A stretch of 64,000 nucleotides of DNA from Hymenopus coronatus (GCA_030762935.1 CM060895.1:79926001-79990000); one strand, 5' to 3'; shown: positions 44,916-57,249, counted from the stretch's first letter. Notes: a model not told the origin generated them from the letters alone. Numbers and translations: made by a program.

Positions 44916-46409
44916 ACCTACCGATAGCTTGCCAAATATTGTGTGTTTTCTAAATACATATTATCCACATTTCAGAATGTCCTAGTATTGAATGAAGCTA
45001 TATTACAAATATTAAATGTACTACACTTAAACTATAATCGTAATGTTTTAATTTCTTTTAAATGTACATAAAAAGCATATTTGTGCATGTGCAATATTTG
45101 ACCATTTATATTATTAAAACAACTAACATATTTAATATCTGTCTTGAGCAACAGATTTGATGGTAGCAGAACATGTTCTACTCGCAATGCTGAGTTAAAG
45201 AGTGTTCTCTTTTTTTCATCTACTTTTCAACCTCTTCTACCCTTTAGTCTTACATTTCTTCCCTCTCAATAACTCTCCCTTTATAACCTATCTCCCAGAT
45301 TTTCACTATCGCATGTGTCACTCTCTCCTTTCAGTACGTTAAATGCTGATATTATTATCTTCTTCCTTTCCAGCCCTTCTCCCATTCTCTCTCCACCCTC
45401 ATTCTTACACACTCTGCCGTACATTTTTTTGAAAACTAGTTTAAGTAACCAAGTTTTCTGAAGTTTCGTTTAAAATAAAAATATGAATAAACAGAAAACA
45501 AGTTTCTTCCTTTAGCTTCCAGTGCAGTCGGAAATCAATTGTTTCTCGGTAATCGGTTAACGTATATAAATAACGCTGAAATAAAATGAATATATTTTCT
45601 TAAAACATTAGTCTCATCGAAATATTGTAAATAACAGATTTTATGTAGCTTTTTCAATAGAAAGCTTTAAGATATTTCGAAATAACGATTTTGCGCCACA
45701 TTAGAATCCCGCTTTGAAGAAGGTAATTAAGCTCAAATTGCTTTAAGTGGAACCTAAAGTATATTATATTAAAGCGTCGTGTATATTAACATTCTAATAT
45801 TAAAAGGTAAAATATGAATAATTAAAAATGTGACCTTTGGATTCATTACATCACATCTTCTTGCTGATACAAATTATCCAAAAAGAGTCGAAAAATACCT
45901 AAAAATCTGTTACTGCCAGAATACAGGGTTTTTCGAGAAAACAGAAGCTACTATTGATCATATGAAAAGAGGATAAATTATATGAAGGTTCATCTAAATG
46001 TTCTTCAGGCAGAAAATCACTCCACTTGAGGAATAAAGCGTCTTTTTTCCAAAAGGATGCTGAGCCGCTTAACAGCTCTGTTGAAGTAGTTGCCAGTTAG
46101 CAAACGTTACGGCGAAATAACGTTAAGAAAATTAATGCTTAGATGTATGTATGTAGTTGTTCTCTGCAATTGGGTGCCCGGTGGCAGACCTACAGGTACA
46201 AAATTTTCTTACAATAATAATCTTACAACGAAATTAAGAATAGTAAAACAGAATATTATATATACACGTTTTTTTTAAATACCTAAACATTTATTCAGTA
46301 TAGCAATACCATGTCAATTACCAGCATGTTTATAAACAGCTACTACGAACCTCAACATTAATACGATAGAACAGTTTTTCAGATCCTGAATTGCTTCATA
46401 TAATTTACT
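44916..46409. other. Unassigned AT-rich spacer with pyrimidine tract
   Basis: 45205-45420 is C/T-rich. No gene or known repeat. Confidence 0.4.
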
Positions 46410-46765
46410 TTAATATCTAACATTTATTCTCTTTAATTTATCCCTAAACTTCTTTAAAGTCATAGAGCAGCCGTGAAAGGCTGCTACAGGCAATTCATTC
46501 CATTCTTTAATGGTGCTATTACTAAAAGAAAATTGTCCTACGTCGGTTCTGTACATTCTACCCTAAATTTATACAAATGATCGTTTCGTCCGTAGTATGC
46601 CGGATTTTCTAACCTCTTTTTAACGTCACAAATGCATTTAAACCAGATAAACTTGTCTTTTACGCCAACTTTTGCTCCCATTTATTCTCTTCGCATTTCG
46701 TAAGCCCTAAATCTTTACCTCTGTTTATGAATTCTACAGCCCTTCTCTAGATAGAGATTGGTGTG
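46410..46765 (-). pseudogene. C-terminal fragment of a LINE ORF2
   Basis: Minus-strand pieces in shifting frames: RRAVEFINRGKDLGLTKCEE near 46745, NPAYYGRNDHLYKFR near 46600-46555, then GQFSFSNSTIKEWNELPVAA near 46540-46480 and FRDKLKRINVRY before a stop at 46410. The order (RR-A..F, YYGRNDH-YK, F-F-N-TI-WN-LP) is the usual C-terminus of arthropod non-LTR reverse transcriptases. At least two frameshifts make it dead. The clade cannot be set from this part. Confidence 0.7.
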
Positions 46766-47177
46766 GGCAGATAACTAGGTATTTAAATGTGATTATATGT
46801 GTGGTTGGTAGTTTAATACTTTTGTGGTGAACATGTCGCAAAATTCAAGTTTCCGAAGATATACCAGAACATTAAAATACTTGCATTCCAAACCTCACCT
46901 TGACTTCTGCAGACTATAAGGTTGAAGCGCCTTGCGCTGTATGCAACTTTGCATAACAATTCTGTAGAAGTAGTTGCCTATCCTAATCCAGTAGGATAAG
47001 ACCTCTTCCGGTGGTACCTATAAATAGTCTTCGGTCTCAGTTGCAAAGATGAGTGCTGTATTGTACTCGTCTGTACTTCATGGTTGTTTACAGAAGAGGA
47101 GGTAGAGAAAGGGTGGGAGACACTACGGTAGAGTCCGGTGAAATTCGCCAACTAATGCTAATGGAGACAATTTTTCC
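46766..47177. other. Unassigned spacer
   Basis: No gene or repeat recognised. It may contain more decayed LINE sequence upstream of the fragment. Confidence 0.35.
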
Positions 47178-48015
47178 GTTGTTGCTTTTCCTACACTTAC
47201 TATATACATAGTGTATAGAGAAGTTATTGTATTGCACCCAGAAAATCGATACCGAGATTGCCCCGCAAATGCGTGTTTTGAAACCCCTGAATAAAAAAAT
47301 AATTTTTAGAAAAATGTACGTGTGTCTGTGGGCAGCATAGCTTAAAGGAAACGAAAACCCCGTTAAATACCAAACTTGATATTTAAGTTCAGTATCCTCC
47401 CAAGATTCAATACGAAGATTTTAAGACAAATATCCCCATCCCAAACTACCCTTTACAGGGAAAAAATTAGTTTTCTCAAAAATTACTAACAATTTTCATT
47501 AAAATCTCTCATATTTAAGATACAAGAAAAATAAAATGTATATGTTAAATTTTCTGGTAACATCATCTAACATCTCTCTATTCTGGATACATTTTTCTGA
47601 ATTTTGCATACTGGTAAACCGTAAGAGGCAGATAAAAACGTACTACACAAAGAATGTAGATCTCCTTAAAAAGCACGATTTATGTCACATTTTTTCGTAG
47701 AGTTGTCCATTTTCGAGATAATTCCTTGTTATTGGTTTCCGTTTTAAAATTCTTTTATATACGGGAACTTGTCAAATCCTAGCTATGCAGAGAAATGGAT
47801 TTCCATCTCACAGCAACCTCATTTTAAAATATTTGACTGTCGGTTTAGCCTAGTGTATTCCCTTATTTCCCTTCTATTCACAAGGAAGTAAGCAATAAGA
47901 CAATTTCTGCTAATGTTTATCTCGATTAGCATGAACTAGATAGGAGAATATGCTTTCTAACAATAATTTGTTACAGCGATGTAGAGAAAGTCATGTGAAT
48001 GGAACACATCAGATT
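47178..48015 (+). repeat. Rep1 copy, full length, well preserved
   Basis: GCTTTTCCTACACTTACTAT / CATAGTGTATAGAGAAG hairpin, CCAAACTTGATATTTAAG near 47370, and an exact consensus end GATGTAGAGAAAGTCATG, GGAACACATCAGATT. Confidence 0.93.
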
Positions 48016-49599
48016 TGTTTTCTTATACATCTGTTATTTCCACGTGGACAATTTTAACTTAATAAACTGTTCTATGCAAGAATAAATGTGACAAATAAAA
48101 TAATCCCTCCACTCGTGATAAATAAATTTCTCTTTGCACTGGAATCAGTCTCTGAAGCGTAATTAAAATAAGATTCACATATCATATTAGTAAATAGAAA
48201 AGAGTTTTACGTGCACATAGTTCACTTTAAATGTTGCTTTGTTTAACGTTATATTGTGATAGTTAAGTGAGAAGCGCTTTCTGTTATGAGTTAAGATAGT
48301 TCTGTATTTAGAAAAGCTTCTCTCAACGTCACATGATGCAACTATGCAAATCGGAAGTGTGGGAAATCGTCAGTATTTATTCTTATGGGTTTATGTTCAC
48401 TGCGCAAACATACGTCCCTTATATTAAACATAGTTGTTTTTCACTCTTGTAGTAACAGAATATGGCTATGCTTCTTTCATTGTCTTCAATAATTTTTCCA
48501 CCATGCGAAGTGCTTCGGACTTTTCTAAATTTGCAAACTCCAGCAAAGTTCTTATTTTAGACCGATGTGCAAAGTTATTTTTTAATGTGTACTACTAGAG
48601 ATTCCTTTAGTTTTACTGATATTTATTTTGCTATATGTATTGCGGTACAATCCTGGCTGCCTTAACGAATTTAGAACGTTAATTATCACAAGTATATCAT
48701 AAGACGTCTGACTTAACTAATAAATTCTCGAGCGCAGTTAGAGAAAGTACGTGTTTATGAAACATATAACAGGCTAAATAGTATGTTAATGGAATGCTTT
48801 ATATTTAAAGTTAGCGTAAATGCTAACAGTAAATGTATAATGCTGTCGCTCAACGGAAAACTTCTGAAGGCACTGTCAGTATAAACATAGGTAACGCATC
48901 GTTCCTCTAATAGCAACCGGTATGTAAGGCGACATGACTGTGTCCTACTGTCTGACATGTGCCAGTCATAAAACCTCCATGTAAATTCAACTGAAATTCC
49001 GATTATATGCAACCGGTGCTGAAGCCTATCTATAAGTAACTACATCTACACCTACTCTTTAACATTAGGTTAAAGCTTAACAAAGTGTTAAAGCCATAAC
49101 CATTTGATAAGCGCTATTTGGTATTCTGCAAAACGTGACATCACCATACTGAGGGGAAGCAAATTATGCTTAACGATACCAAGAGCCAGTAAACGTTGTT
49201 AGTACCATTACTATTACTATACTGGCTAAAATTATACTTTTGGCGCTTCTTTATCTTAAATAAAAATGGTAACAATTTTCTTAACAAGAAAGTTAAGAAA
49301 AATCCCTGAATTATTTGGTCGAAGTTTGCTGTACATTGAAAATGGCTAGACACTAAGATATATTTCATATTTTGGGAAAACTATTTTATAAAAAATGTAA
49401 ATATAACTTTAAAACATGATTTGCTAAATTTGCATGACTTTCTCTATCCATTATTAATCACCCTATTCTTAAAATATTTGCATAAATGGCATATTTCCCT
49501 GTAGATACAAAGAAACAACAATAATAAAATAACGACAATAAAATAATTTAAAACTAGTCTATGTGATAGTATTACACTTCATTGCCTTTGCTTGACCAG
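48016..49599. other. Unassigned AT-rich spacer
   Basis: 1.6 kb without recognised genes or repeats. Minus frames at 48755-49012 and 49141-49368 match nothing known to me. Confidence 0.4.
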
Positions 49600-49765
49600 A
49601 AGCAAGACAAATGTGATGTACATTCACATTTTTTTCTACCTATCTTCAGCAAACTATTCTTAAAGAAGTTTAATCTTCTATTTACTTTGCATTAATCGAG
49701 ATAAACATGGCCAGAAATACTTCTAATTGCACATTTCCTTGTTGATACAAATGGTGTTTGGAATA
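49600..49765 (-). repeat. Rep1 end fragment
   Basis: GATGTACATTCACATTTTTT, CTATCTTCAGCAAACTATTC, TTAATCGAGATAAACATGG. Only the short-hairpin end remains. Confidence 0.78.
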
Positions 49766-50724
49766 ACATACAGATACTGAAGTTAAATGTCTCAGAAAAT
49801 AAAGCAACATATGTCTACTTTTCTATGCATTTGATTCTTGTATTCGGACAGAATGAAGTTATTCGAGGGAGAATTGTATGCCTAAAAATGACACGAATAA
49901 TTGCACCGGGGTTTTAGAGATTTTAGAGTTAATTGTATTATCGAAATATTTTGCGCAGTAGTTGCATATAGCTCACAGATCGCAAAAGGAAATCAACTCA
50001 AAACAACGCTGTCATTGACAAACTTTGTTAGTTCTAATTTTTCTTTCAAAAAGCGTGTTAACACGTAGAACTCTTTTCTCACAGATGGACCCACACGCAC
50101 ATTCCTGGTGGGATAATCATCAGCAATTACATACTTCTCCGCTTGTATATACTGTTAGTCCTATACATGCAAAACATGGGTATTTATGATGGTTGGCAAG
50201 ATAGGCTTTCATGCTAATATACCATGCGGGATTTTCCGGTTCCGCCTAAGCATCTTGTTCGTAAGCGACTGAAAAGTTGAGTGGCATGTGATACCGTTAT
50301 AACTCCAGGAAGTCAACCATGGCAAGTTGTGAGCAATGACAGGGATTAACTTACTGTCAATTGTCATGTAACTGCTGAGAAATTATTATACAGTTAATTC
50401 ATTCGTTAGTAGTGATAAAGCTGATAGTGACCTTGAAGAAACGCCAATAGGAGATGACCTGTCCTTTAGGTATTCTTAAGAAGAAGTCGATAATATTTTA
50501 ATCTGTCGATCAGTAACGCATGCGCCATTAATTCACAGCTTGCTAAAGTAATATTGCTTTAAAAATGTAGATATTAAACTACTACTTTAGATGTACTATT
50601 ATGGTCCATTACATTTTGAAGAATAAATGAACAAGCTAAAGAAAAAAAAAAAGCAGAGCAAATTATAAGAGAGGGAGAGAGAATACGGGAGGTTCATAAG
50701 AGATATGCGAAATGTTTGTATATA
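49766..50724. other. Unassigned AT-rich spacer
   Basis: No gene, RNA or repeat recognised. A GAGAGGGAGAGAGA patch lies near 50670. Confidence 0.4.
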
Positions 50725-51520
50725 ATTTTTATTTTCTCTACTTAGCACATAGGTAGAGAAGGTATTACATTCCACTCAAAAATGCAATACCAAGATTTCA
50801 CCGGAAATACACATGTCTGTATCAGTGTGTCCGTGTGTTTGTGGACACGATAACTCAAAAACGAAAAGTCTAAAAAATATCAAACTTAGCACTTAAGTGT
50901 CTTTCAAGGATGCGACACGAATATTGATAAAAAATTTCCCCATCCCAAACTACTCTTAACATGGAAAAAAAATTCGAAAAATGTTATTTTCTCAAAAATG
51001 GCTTTAACGATTTTTATTAAAATACCGTGATATATGATAAATATATTCTTGAATTTTCTTGGAAGCTTCTGAAGACCTCTTTATACTGGATGAATTTTGC
51101 TAAAGTTTATATTGTTAGTAATCCGCAAGATATCGATTAAATGTTCTTTACAAAAGCTGCAGGTCTCGTTGAAACACAATGTATGTCATTCATATGAATA
51201 TTCCGTCATAAGAATTTTACGAGATATTAATTTTTATTGGTTTCGGTTTTCAAATTCTTAAGACTTTTCACAGACGGGAATTTGTCAACTTCTGCTGTGA
51301 AAAAAAAAATCAACTACATGGCAACCAGTTTAAGAGAGTTGACTGTCGCTTTAGCCTAATTTATTTCCTTATTTGCTTTTTGTCTTATAAGGAAGCAAGA
51401 AATAAAGAACTTTTGGTAATGTTTATCTAGCTTAGCATAAAGTAGATGGAAGAATAAGCTTTTTAACAATAATTTGATACAAAGATGTAGAGAAAGTCAT
51501 GTAATGTAGCACATCAGAGT
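50725..51520 (+). repeat. Rep1 copy, full length, diverged middle
   Basis: TATTTTCTCTACTTAGCAC start, hairpin weak, GATAACTCAAAAACGAAAAG near 50849, ending AAAGATGTAGAGAAAGTCAT and GCACATCAGAG. Confidence 0.88.
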
Positions 51521-51524
51521 TTTA

Positions 51525-52265
51525 TCTTCCCTACTACATGTGTAGAAGCCAGAGAAGATATTACATTCCACCAAAAATTCGATACCGAGGTTTCGCATTT
51601 TTGAGGTCCTACAATACAGATTATTACGTCACGTTTACCTATGTGTAAATAACAGGTCTAAGAAACAACGGAAAAATAAAAGCAAGTGCTCTATCAGTAT
51701 TAGCTAGCGACAGTAAACATTTTTGTTGACTATAGAACGGATTTGTCTTTTTTGTATTGTTGTTTTTTAAAAATCCACGATAACTCAAAAACAAAAAGTC
51801 AGCAAGGACTGAGTTTAGCATTTAAGCTCATCTTGCAAGGATGGACACGAAGATTTTGAAGAAAACTACCCCTCCACAATTTTTATTTTCTCAAAATTTT
51901 CTGTAAGAATTTTGATTAAAATTCCGTAAATTGAAGATATTTACATGACAAATAAAGCTACATCTTGAATGTTCTGGTAATAGCCTCTAAAGATCTCTTC
52001 ATTCTCTATGGTCTTTAAAAACCTCTTTTTAAAAGTAATGAATTTAAAGGTAATCAATGTAACATAAGTAATAAATATTCACGACAATAACCTGTTACTC
52101 TTATATAAATTCCAGAATAATGAATTCCATGTTGACAATAAGAATATAAATATAAAGCATAAGCAGCTTTAAAAACGTAATTATTAAAAATAACATAAGT
52201 AAAGCTGGTATACCGTAACAGAAGGCAAAAACCTCTCCACAAAAAAAATGTAGATTTCATTAAAG
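51525..52265 (+). repeat. Rep1 copy with two insertions
   Basis: CCCTACTACATGTGTAG start. Interrupted at about 51625-51760 (no target repeat found), resuming CGATAACTCAAAAACAAAAAG, and interrupted again at 52072-52191. Continues CTGGTATACCGTAACAG to AAATGTAGATTTCATTAAAG. Confidence 0.78.
52072..52191 (+). mobile_element. 120-bp insertion with 11-base target duplication
   Basis: AACATAAGTAA at 52061-52071 and 52192-52202 flanks 120 bases ending in an A-rich stretch. It is close in size and duplication length to the 12490-12607 insertion, but I see no sequence similarity between them. Confidence 0.6.
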
Positions 52266-52299
52266 CAGACTAGTTATATCGTACACCTTGTTTGTGGTG

Positions 52300-52885
52300 T
52301 AACTATCTTTAATATATGGTACTTAAATTAGCCATCTTTGAGAAAGTGAACATTTTAGAATTTTTTTCCATGTAAAGAGTAGCTCGGGGTGGGGAGATTT
52401 TGCATTCTTGAAAGAAACTGAACTTACATACTAAGTTTGGTATCTTACCGAATTTTCGTTTTTGAGCTATCGTGTTCAGAAACATACACATGAACCTTTT
52501 TTCTAAAAATGCTTTTATATATATATATATATATATATATACAGGAGACCCTTGAATGTGTATTTCTGGTAAAATCTCGGTACCGATCTTGTGAGTGGAA
52601 TGTATTCTACACTATGAAATGAAATGGAGTTTTATTTATGGACCCCCTCTGTAATACTGTGGTTCTCGGCGTCCTGTTCTTCACTGGGCATGAGGGACTC
52701 TTTAATTTTGCTCAGAGGTCTCTTTATTAGGCTTGACACGGGACCAACGGCTTTACTTCCATTCCTAAGGAAGCCATGCTAAGTATTTTACGCCAGAAAA
52801 AAAAACCATCGTCCTCCGCCAGGTTTGAGGACGCAACCTTGGACTCTACATTATGTACATCATACGTGTAGAGAAAGTAAAAATG
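52300..52885 (-). repeat. Rep1 copy split by SINE-C near its hairpin
   Basis: GTTCTATCTTTAATATATGG-like entry, CTAAGTTTGGTATCTTACCG, (TA)n at 52517-52541, then AATGTATTCTACACTATG, the SINE, and ACATCATACGTGTAGAGAAA. The SINE separates the two hairpin arms. Confidence 0.85.
52617..52843 (-). mobile_element. tRNA-derived SINE, family SINE-C, copy 5
   Basis: Flanked by TCTACACTATG (52606-52616) and TCTACATTATG (52844-52854), 10 of 11 matching: a target duplication. Body on the minus strand: GCGGAGGACGATGG, TAGCATGGCTTCC, GAAGTAAAGCCGTTGG, GAGCAAAATTAAAG. The tRNA head is 5'-truncated (AGTCCAAGGTTGCG). Confidence 0.87.
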
Positions 52886-53604
52886 TAAGCAGGAAATTTG
52901 TGTAGATATACACTTCGTTGTAAGTTTGTGTCTGGTCGTTATATGCGGGTTCCAATTAGTGGCATTACACTATTATTAACTTTGACTTTAATCTGAAGTG
53001 AAGTTTCCATAGAAAACCGCGCTTGTTTGCGGAATTATGAAGCTGGTTTCAGAGTTTATCTTTTGCGTCAGCCAAGTCGTGAAACAATAGCCTTTGTGGG
53101 CGAATCCAAAACCATTCTAGCTGCGCCAGAAGCACGCGAAGAATGCACGTGTAGAGACGCGTGCGTTAATCCTCTTGTCGTTGGCCACAGTTGGACAAAA
53201 GACGTCAGCTGGCTTTGTATCATACCTCCCACATCCCTCACCCTGGGAGATGTTCCTTAATTGCTTTCCCATGCGTCATTCAGCTCATGTTTCCTCGCAC
53301 CGTGATATTGCTTTGTCCGTGTTATTATTACTCGTTCTTCAGTTTGATCCAGAATAACCTGCAGTAATTTCGCAGCACTTTCAATTTTTACGATGGACAC
53401 TTTTACTTTTTCCACTCAGTATTAGTGCATAGAGATAGATAGGTGCTTTATTTCACTGGTTAAGGCATGGTCCGGTGGCAGCACTTTCAAGTAATACTGC
53501 AATGTAGAATATAATTAAAATAAATAAATAAATAATGTGGGTAATAAATACCCTGTCAGAGTGACAATACTTCTATACTATACTATCTTCTATACTTCTA
53601 GCAC
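52886..53604. other. Unassigned spacer
   Basis: The plus frame at 53027-53260 is unrecognised. (AAAT)n near 53517-53535. Confidence 0.4.
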
Positions 53605-53731
53605 CCAGATCTGGGAAGAAGCGAGGAAGAATCCTGGTCGGGGAAAAATTGTGACCCCATCGAGAATTGGACCAAGTTCCCCGCGCCAGAGGCAGGCATG
53701 CTATCACTGCGCTATTCGGTCGGTCTTCTTT

Positions 53732-53736
<5 letters not shown>
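53605..53736 (-). repeat. tRNA-like SINE head (SINE-E)
   Basis: Minus strand: GACCGAATAGCGCAGTGATAG has a good A box (TAGCGCAGTGATAGC) and ACTTGGTCCAATTCTC a B-box-like block, 35 bases apart as in tRNA genes. A GGGGTCACAATTTTTCCCC body follows. It lies next to a (GT)n tract. Single copy here. Confidence 0.62.

Positions 53737-53737
<1 letters not shown>

Positions 53738-53794
<57 letters not shown>
53738..53794. repeat. (GT)n microsatellite
   Basis: About 28 GT units. It creates the Cys/Val-rich or His/Thr-rich frames seen on either strand, which are not genes. Confidence 0.97.
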
Positions 53795-53795
<1 letters not shown>

Positions 53796-53867
53796 TTCAT
53801 CACGGTTTTGAACTTATTTGTCTATTTGGTCTCCAAATTGCTTCTGATTCCTTCTTTACCTAGGTCT

Positions 53868-54760
53868 TCAAGTTTCTTCTTCAAGGTGAAGTGAATAATT
53901 ATATGCTGCTTTTGGTATTCTGTTTTCGGTCACTTTTATTGGGCGTTGTTTCCAGTTTGTTCTATATTGCACTATTGTGTTTAGTTCGACGTTTAATTGT
54001 TGCCTGATTTTTTCATTATTTTTGTCTTTTTTTTGGTATCCTGCTATTGATCTGAGGAATCTCATTTCTGAAGCTTGTATTCTAACCGAATGTTTCGGAT
54101 TCATAAATTATTTATTGTAGGTACTGACATCGGGCTATATAAATGTCACGATAGATTCTTTACTGGCTTTATTTTTCAAAGTTCTATTTAGTGTTCCTGT
54201 TATATAATTGAACTTATTTAGTTTATTATTTATATCTTTATGATATTTCGCAGCCTAGAAAATTACATTTTGTTACTTGTTCTATTGGTTAATTTCTTAA
54301 TATTACCTGTGAACCAAATCGATGAGAACACTTCAAAGCCATTGCTTTTATTTTTCTCATGATATTTCCATATTATAATGTTTTCATATTTCGCTTAATT
54401 TATATAGCATTCTTTGCAGTTCATCTGATTTTGCTATTAAAATCTGTGCATCTGTGAAGGCTAATATTTTTATTCTAAATTCCCTAAACTTATTCCTTCC
54501 GTTGTAATTTATTTCCATGAACTTATCATATCATCAAAGAATATTAACAAAAGTGGTTGACAGTGGACACGATTTTCCAACTCCTGTTATTTTTATTGGT
54601 TCCCTCTGATTTTTATTAGTTTAGTTTTCCATACATATATTTTAAAACATATTTATTGTTTTTCTTGCAAAATCGCCTTAATTCCGGCTCATTTAAGCTT
54701 GTCAATAAGAAAGTTCTTTTTGATAGAACACACAAGCCCTGTGTAAGCACAGTCTAATCT
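53868..54760 (-). pseudogene. Decayed LINE ORF2 (reverse transcriptase to C-terminus)
   Basis: Minus strand, several frames. GKSCPLSTTFVNIL (54544-54584) corresponds to the RQGCPLSPTLFN block. AFTDAQILIAKS with ELQRMLYKLSEI (about 54460-54400) corresponds to FADD with the second catalytic Asp lost (FTDA). NNKLNKFNYITGTLNRTLKN lies near 54230-54170. The last part is an intact 78-codon frame at 53868-54104 (SEMRFLRSIAGYQKKDKNNE, QYRTNWKQRPIK). Further upstream, up to ~54760, GLCVLSKRTFLLTSLNEPEL-like text is a poor match to the KAFD region. A different LINE type from the one at 15-17 kb. Confidence 0.75.
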
Positions 54761-55039
54761 TACTGTCTACAGACTTGCATGATTTTTCATTGAGGTTTTC
54801 TCCCGTAAAGAAGCTGCATTTTCTGAGCCATCGAACCTTCTCCGCCTTCACCCTCAAGCCCGGGCCCTTAATATTTAAAACCTCGGAGCAGCATTTTAAA
54901 GTCTCCTGAAACTAGCATCTGTTTTGGTCCACGGTCCTTATTACCAATTATTCGGACCACTCTACCAGATCTGGGAACCCTCATTCACCAGCCATCCGAT
55001 AGGAAATAGAAAACCCCCACAAGGCTTTACTGTTTAAAA
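54761..55039. other. Unassigned, GC-richer
   Basis: No repeat or frame recognised. It could be more 5' decayed LINE. Confidence 0.35.
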
Positions 55040-55140
55040 AAATGTTTGCTCCATTCACATGGCTTTCAACCTGTGCTACAAAAAAACTTTTCTTACCAAC
55101 GCATTATTCTTTTATTTGCATCATGTTAATCGAGATACAT

Positions 55141-55465
55141 TAACGAAATATAGAAGAACAAAGGATAAATCACCCAGTTTAGGTGTGTTCAGTGTTAAAA
55201 AAGACAAAAAAATGATTAATAGAACTCGTAACGAGTGGCCAGCGTTTAAAAGTGAATTAATCAATTCTTATTTCACGCATTTCAAATCATTTGTTGATTT
55301 CATTGAATTTGACAAACTCTGAAAGACTAATAATTACAATATCAAATAGCCGACTGTTAAAAACATTCCTAAGTTGTATATTGACAACCAATTATGTAAG
55401 TATTTTATGTTTAGCATGTATTATTGCTACGATAATGGAGTAAACTTTATTAACAAAGTAAATAA
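55141..55465. mobile_element. Unidentified ~320-bp insertion in Rep1
   Basis: Separates two adjacent Rep1 blocks. AT-rich, with a plus-strand open stretch of about 58 codons (for example SLGVFSVKKDKKMINRTRNE, 55150-55319) that I cannot assign. ATTAAC occurs near both ends, which may be a short target duplication or chance. Confidence 0.5.
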
Positions 55466-55954
55466 ATTATCAGAAATTGTCTTATTACTTACTTCCTTTT
55501 AAGTAGATACGAAATAGGGATATTCACTAGGCTAAATCGATAAATATTTTAAAAGTTATTCTCAACATGAAAGAATTTAAATGCAGTGCTCTTTTTACAG
55601 CCTAGAGTAAAACAAAACAGATATGAAAGAAAGGTAACTTCCCTCTTGAGAAAAGTTTAAGTACTTTAAAGTTGAAACCAATAACGAGGTATATCTTACA
55701 AGCAGTTATCTCTAAAAAACATGTATATGTCCAATTGCGTGGTTTAAATAGATCTAATTTTTTATGTAGTAAGCTTATGTCTATCTCTCACGGTTTACCA
55801 GTTATGCAAACGCCATTCAGTATGAAAAGGTCTTCAGAGGCTCCTCCCAGATAACTCGAGATAGACGATTAATGTTCCATGAAAATATCTTATACATATG
55901 GTATTTTAATCAAAATCGTTAGAACCATTTTTTTAGAAACTCAACATTTTTGAA

Positions 55955-56284
55955 AGTGGGTGAGTGCCCCCTCCCCCCATCTAGGCGGCCAGGGTTCGAT
56001 CCCAAGCACCCAAAGGTATTCGTGGTGGACGAAGCGGCGTCTGAGCGGGTTTTCTCCGGGTCCTCCAGGTTTCCCCACCACTCTTTCCACTAATTAATCT
56101 ATCATAATTTTCCTTCTTATCATCCACTTCCTCATGTCCATGCCTGGCTATAGGCCGACTCCTCGTAATGTTCTCCGTTCTGTGGTTTCGTGCCGTTGAC
56201 TCCCCGACAGACTTCTGATCCCTAGGCGTTGGCTTATTAAGTCTTAGGGGGGTGTCGGTCATACAGATACGGTCCTACGAAACG
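55955..56284 (+). mobile_element. tRNA-derived SINE, family SINE-B, copy 2
   Basis: TTTTGAAA at 55947-55954 and 56285-56292 is a plausible 8-base target duplication. B box GGGTTCGATCCC, then GAAGCGGCGTCTGAGCGGG, TTTTCTCCGGGTCCTCCAG and GTTTCCCC as in the 44.8-kb copy. The tail differs (CATGCCTGGCTATAGGCCG; CCCTAGGCGTTGGC). The 93-codon minus frame is the SINE reversed. Confidence 0.78.
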
Positions 56285-56580
56285 TTTTGAAAACTATTCC
56301 ATGTAAAGGATAGTTTGGGTGGAGGATTTTCCTGAAAATCTTCGTGTCTCATCCTTGAAAGATAGTGAACTTAAATAACAAGTTTTGTATTTAACCAATA
56401 TTTCGTTTTTGAGTTATGCTGTATACAAACACACACAAACACAGAGACCTTCTTCTAAAAAGATTTGTTTATTCAGGGAATCTCAAGAAATCTCGATAAA
56501 GAATTTTTGGGTGGAGTAACTTCTTTCCTACTATGTATATTTTACATATGTACAATGTGCTAGAGAAAATAAAAATCATA

Positions 56581-57249
56581 CCCGAATTAAAACGTAAGAA
56601 AAGGCAAACTTTTAAAACATAAAATAATTAATAGACAAAGCTAAAACTGAATGTAGGAACATAAATTGGTTTAAGTTGCATTTTGTTGCTGTTGCATTTT
56701 CCTTGGGGTTGTCTTTAGATTCATATTTTGACAGTACTCTCTTTTCTAGGAATCTTCCATACAAATAGGGTCTTTTAACTCAAATCGTATAGGTATTTAT
56801 AACCAAGGTTTATGGTAGAATACAAAGTTGTTTCATTCAACTGGAAGGCAAAACTGACTGTTGTATTATTGTATACTTTCAGTACTTTAAGTTCAACTGT
56901 AATGAAGACAGCATTTGAGTAATTGATCTGGTATAAGCGAGATAAGCAATTAAGTTGTTCACAAGGGTTTCTCTGTAACATTTAATTTTGAAAAATGTAT
57001 TATGTTAGGATTTATAATGAACTAACCTGAAACAAAATATTTTGGGTAAAACTTCCTACCGGATGGCCTAACAACCCCGTATTAAGCATGTGCAGATATT
57101 ACTCCATGCGTTTACAAAACTCAGCGGGGCTATTTCAAGTTAAAACCGGTAAATGAGGAACAGGCCGAGCGACCTTCGGCCCCTCTTGCTTAACTCTGAG
57201 ATGGTGAGGTGGGTCGCGCTAATACTGATTTCTATTGTATCAAATAGAA
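56581..57249. other. Unassigned spacer
   Basis: A GC-richer block at 57050-57225 is not recognised. No gene. Confidence 0.35.

Larger units (their letters stand above)
55040..56580 (-). repeat. Rep1 copy with two large insertions
   Basis: GCTCCATTCACATGGCTTTC start, interrupted after GTTAATCGAGATACA (55140) by ~320 bases. Resumes ATCAGAAATTGTCTTATTAC (55470), interrupted by SINE-B (55955-56284), and resumes TTTTGAAAACTATTCCATG, ending GTGCTAGAGAAAATAAAAAT. Confidence 0.83.

Noticed and set aside
44706..44985. 62- and 89-codon opposed frames
   Set aside because: Both are the SINE-B element read in either direction.
53537..53894. Frames with long Cys-Val or His-Thr runs
   Set aside because: Created by the (GT)n microsatellite at 53738-53794. 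The same applies to the 34142-34466 frames.
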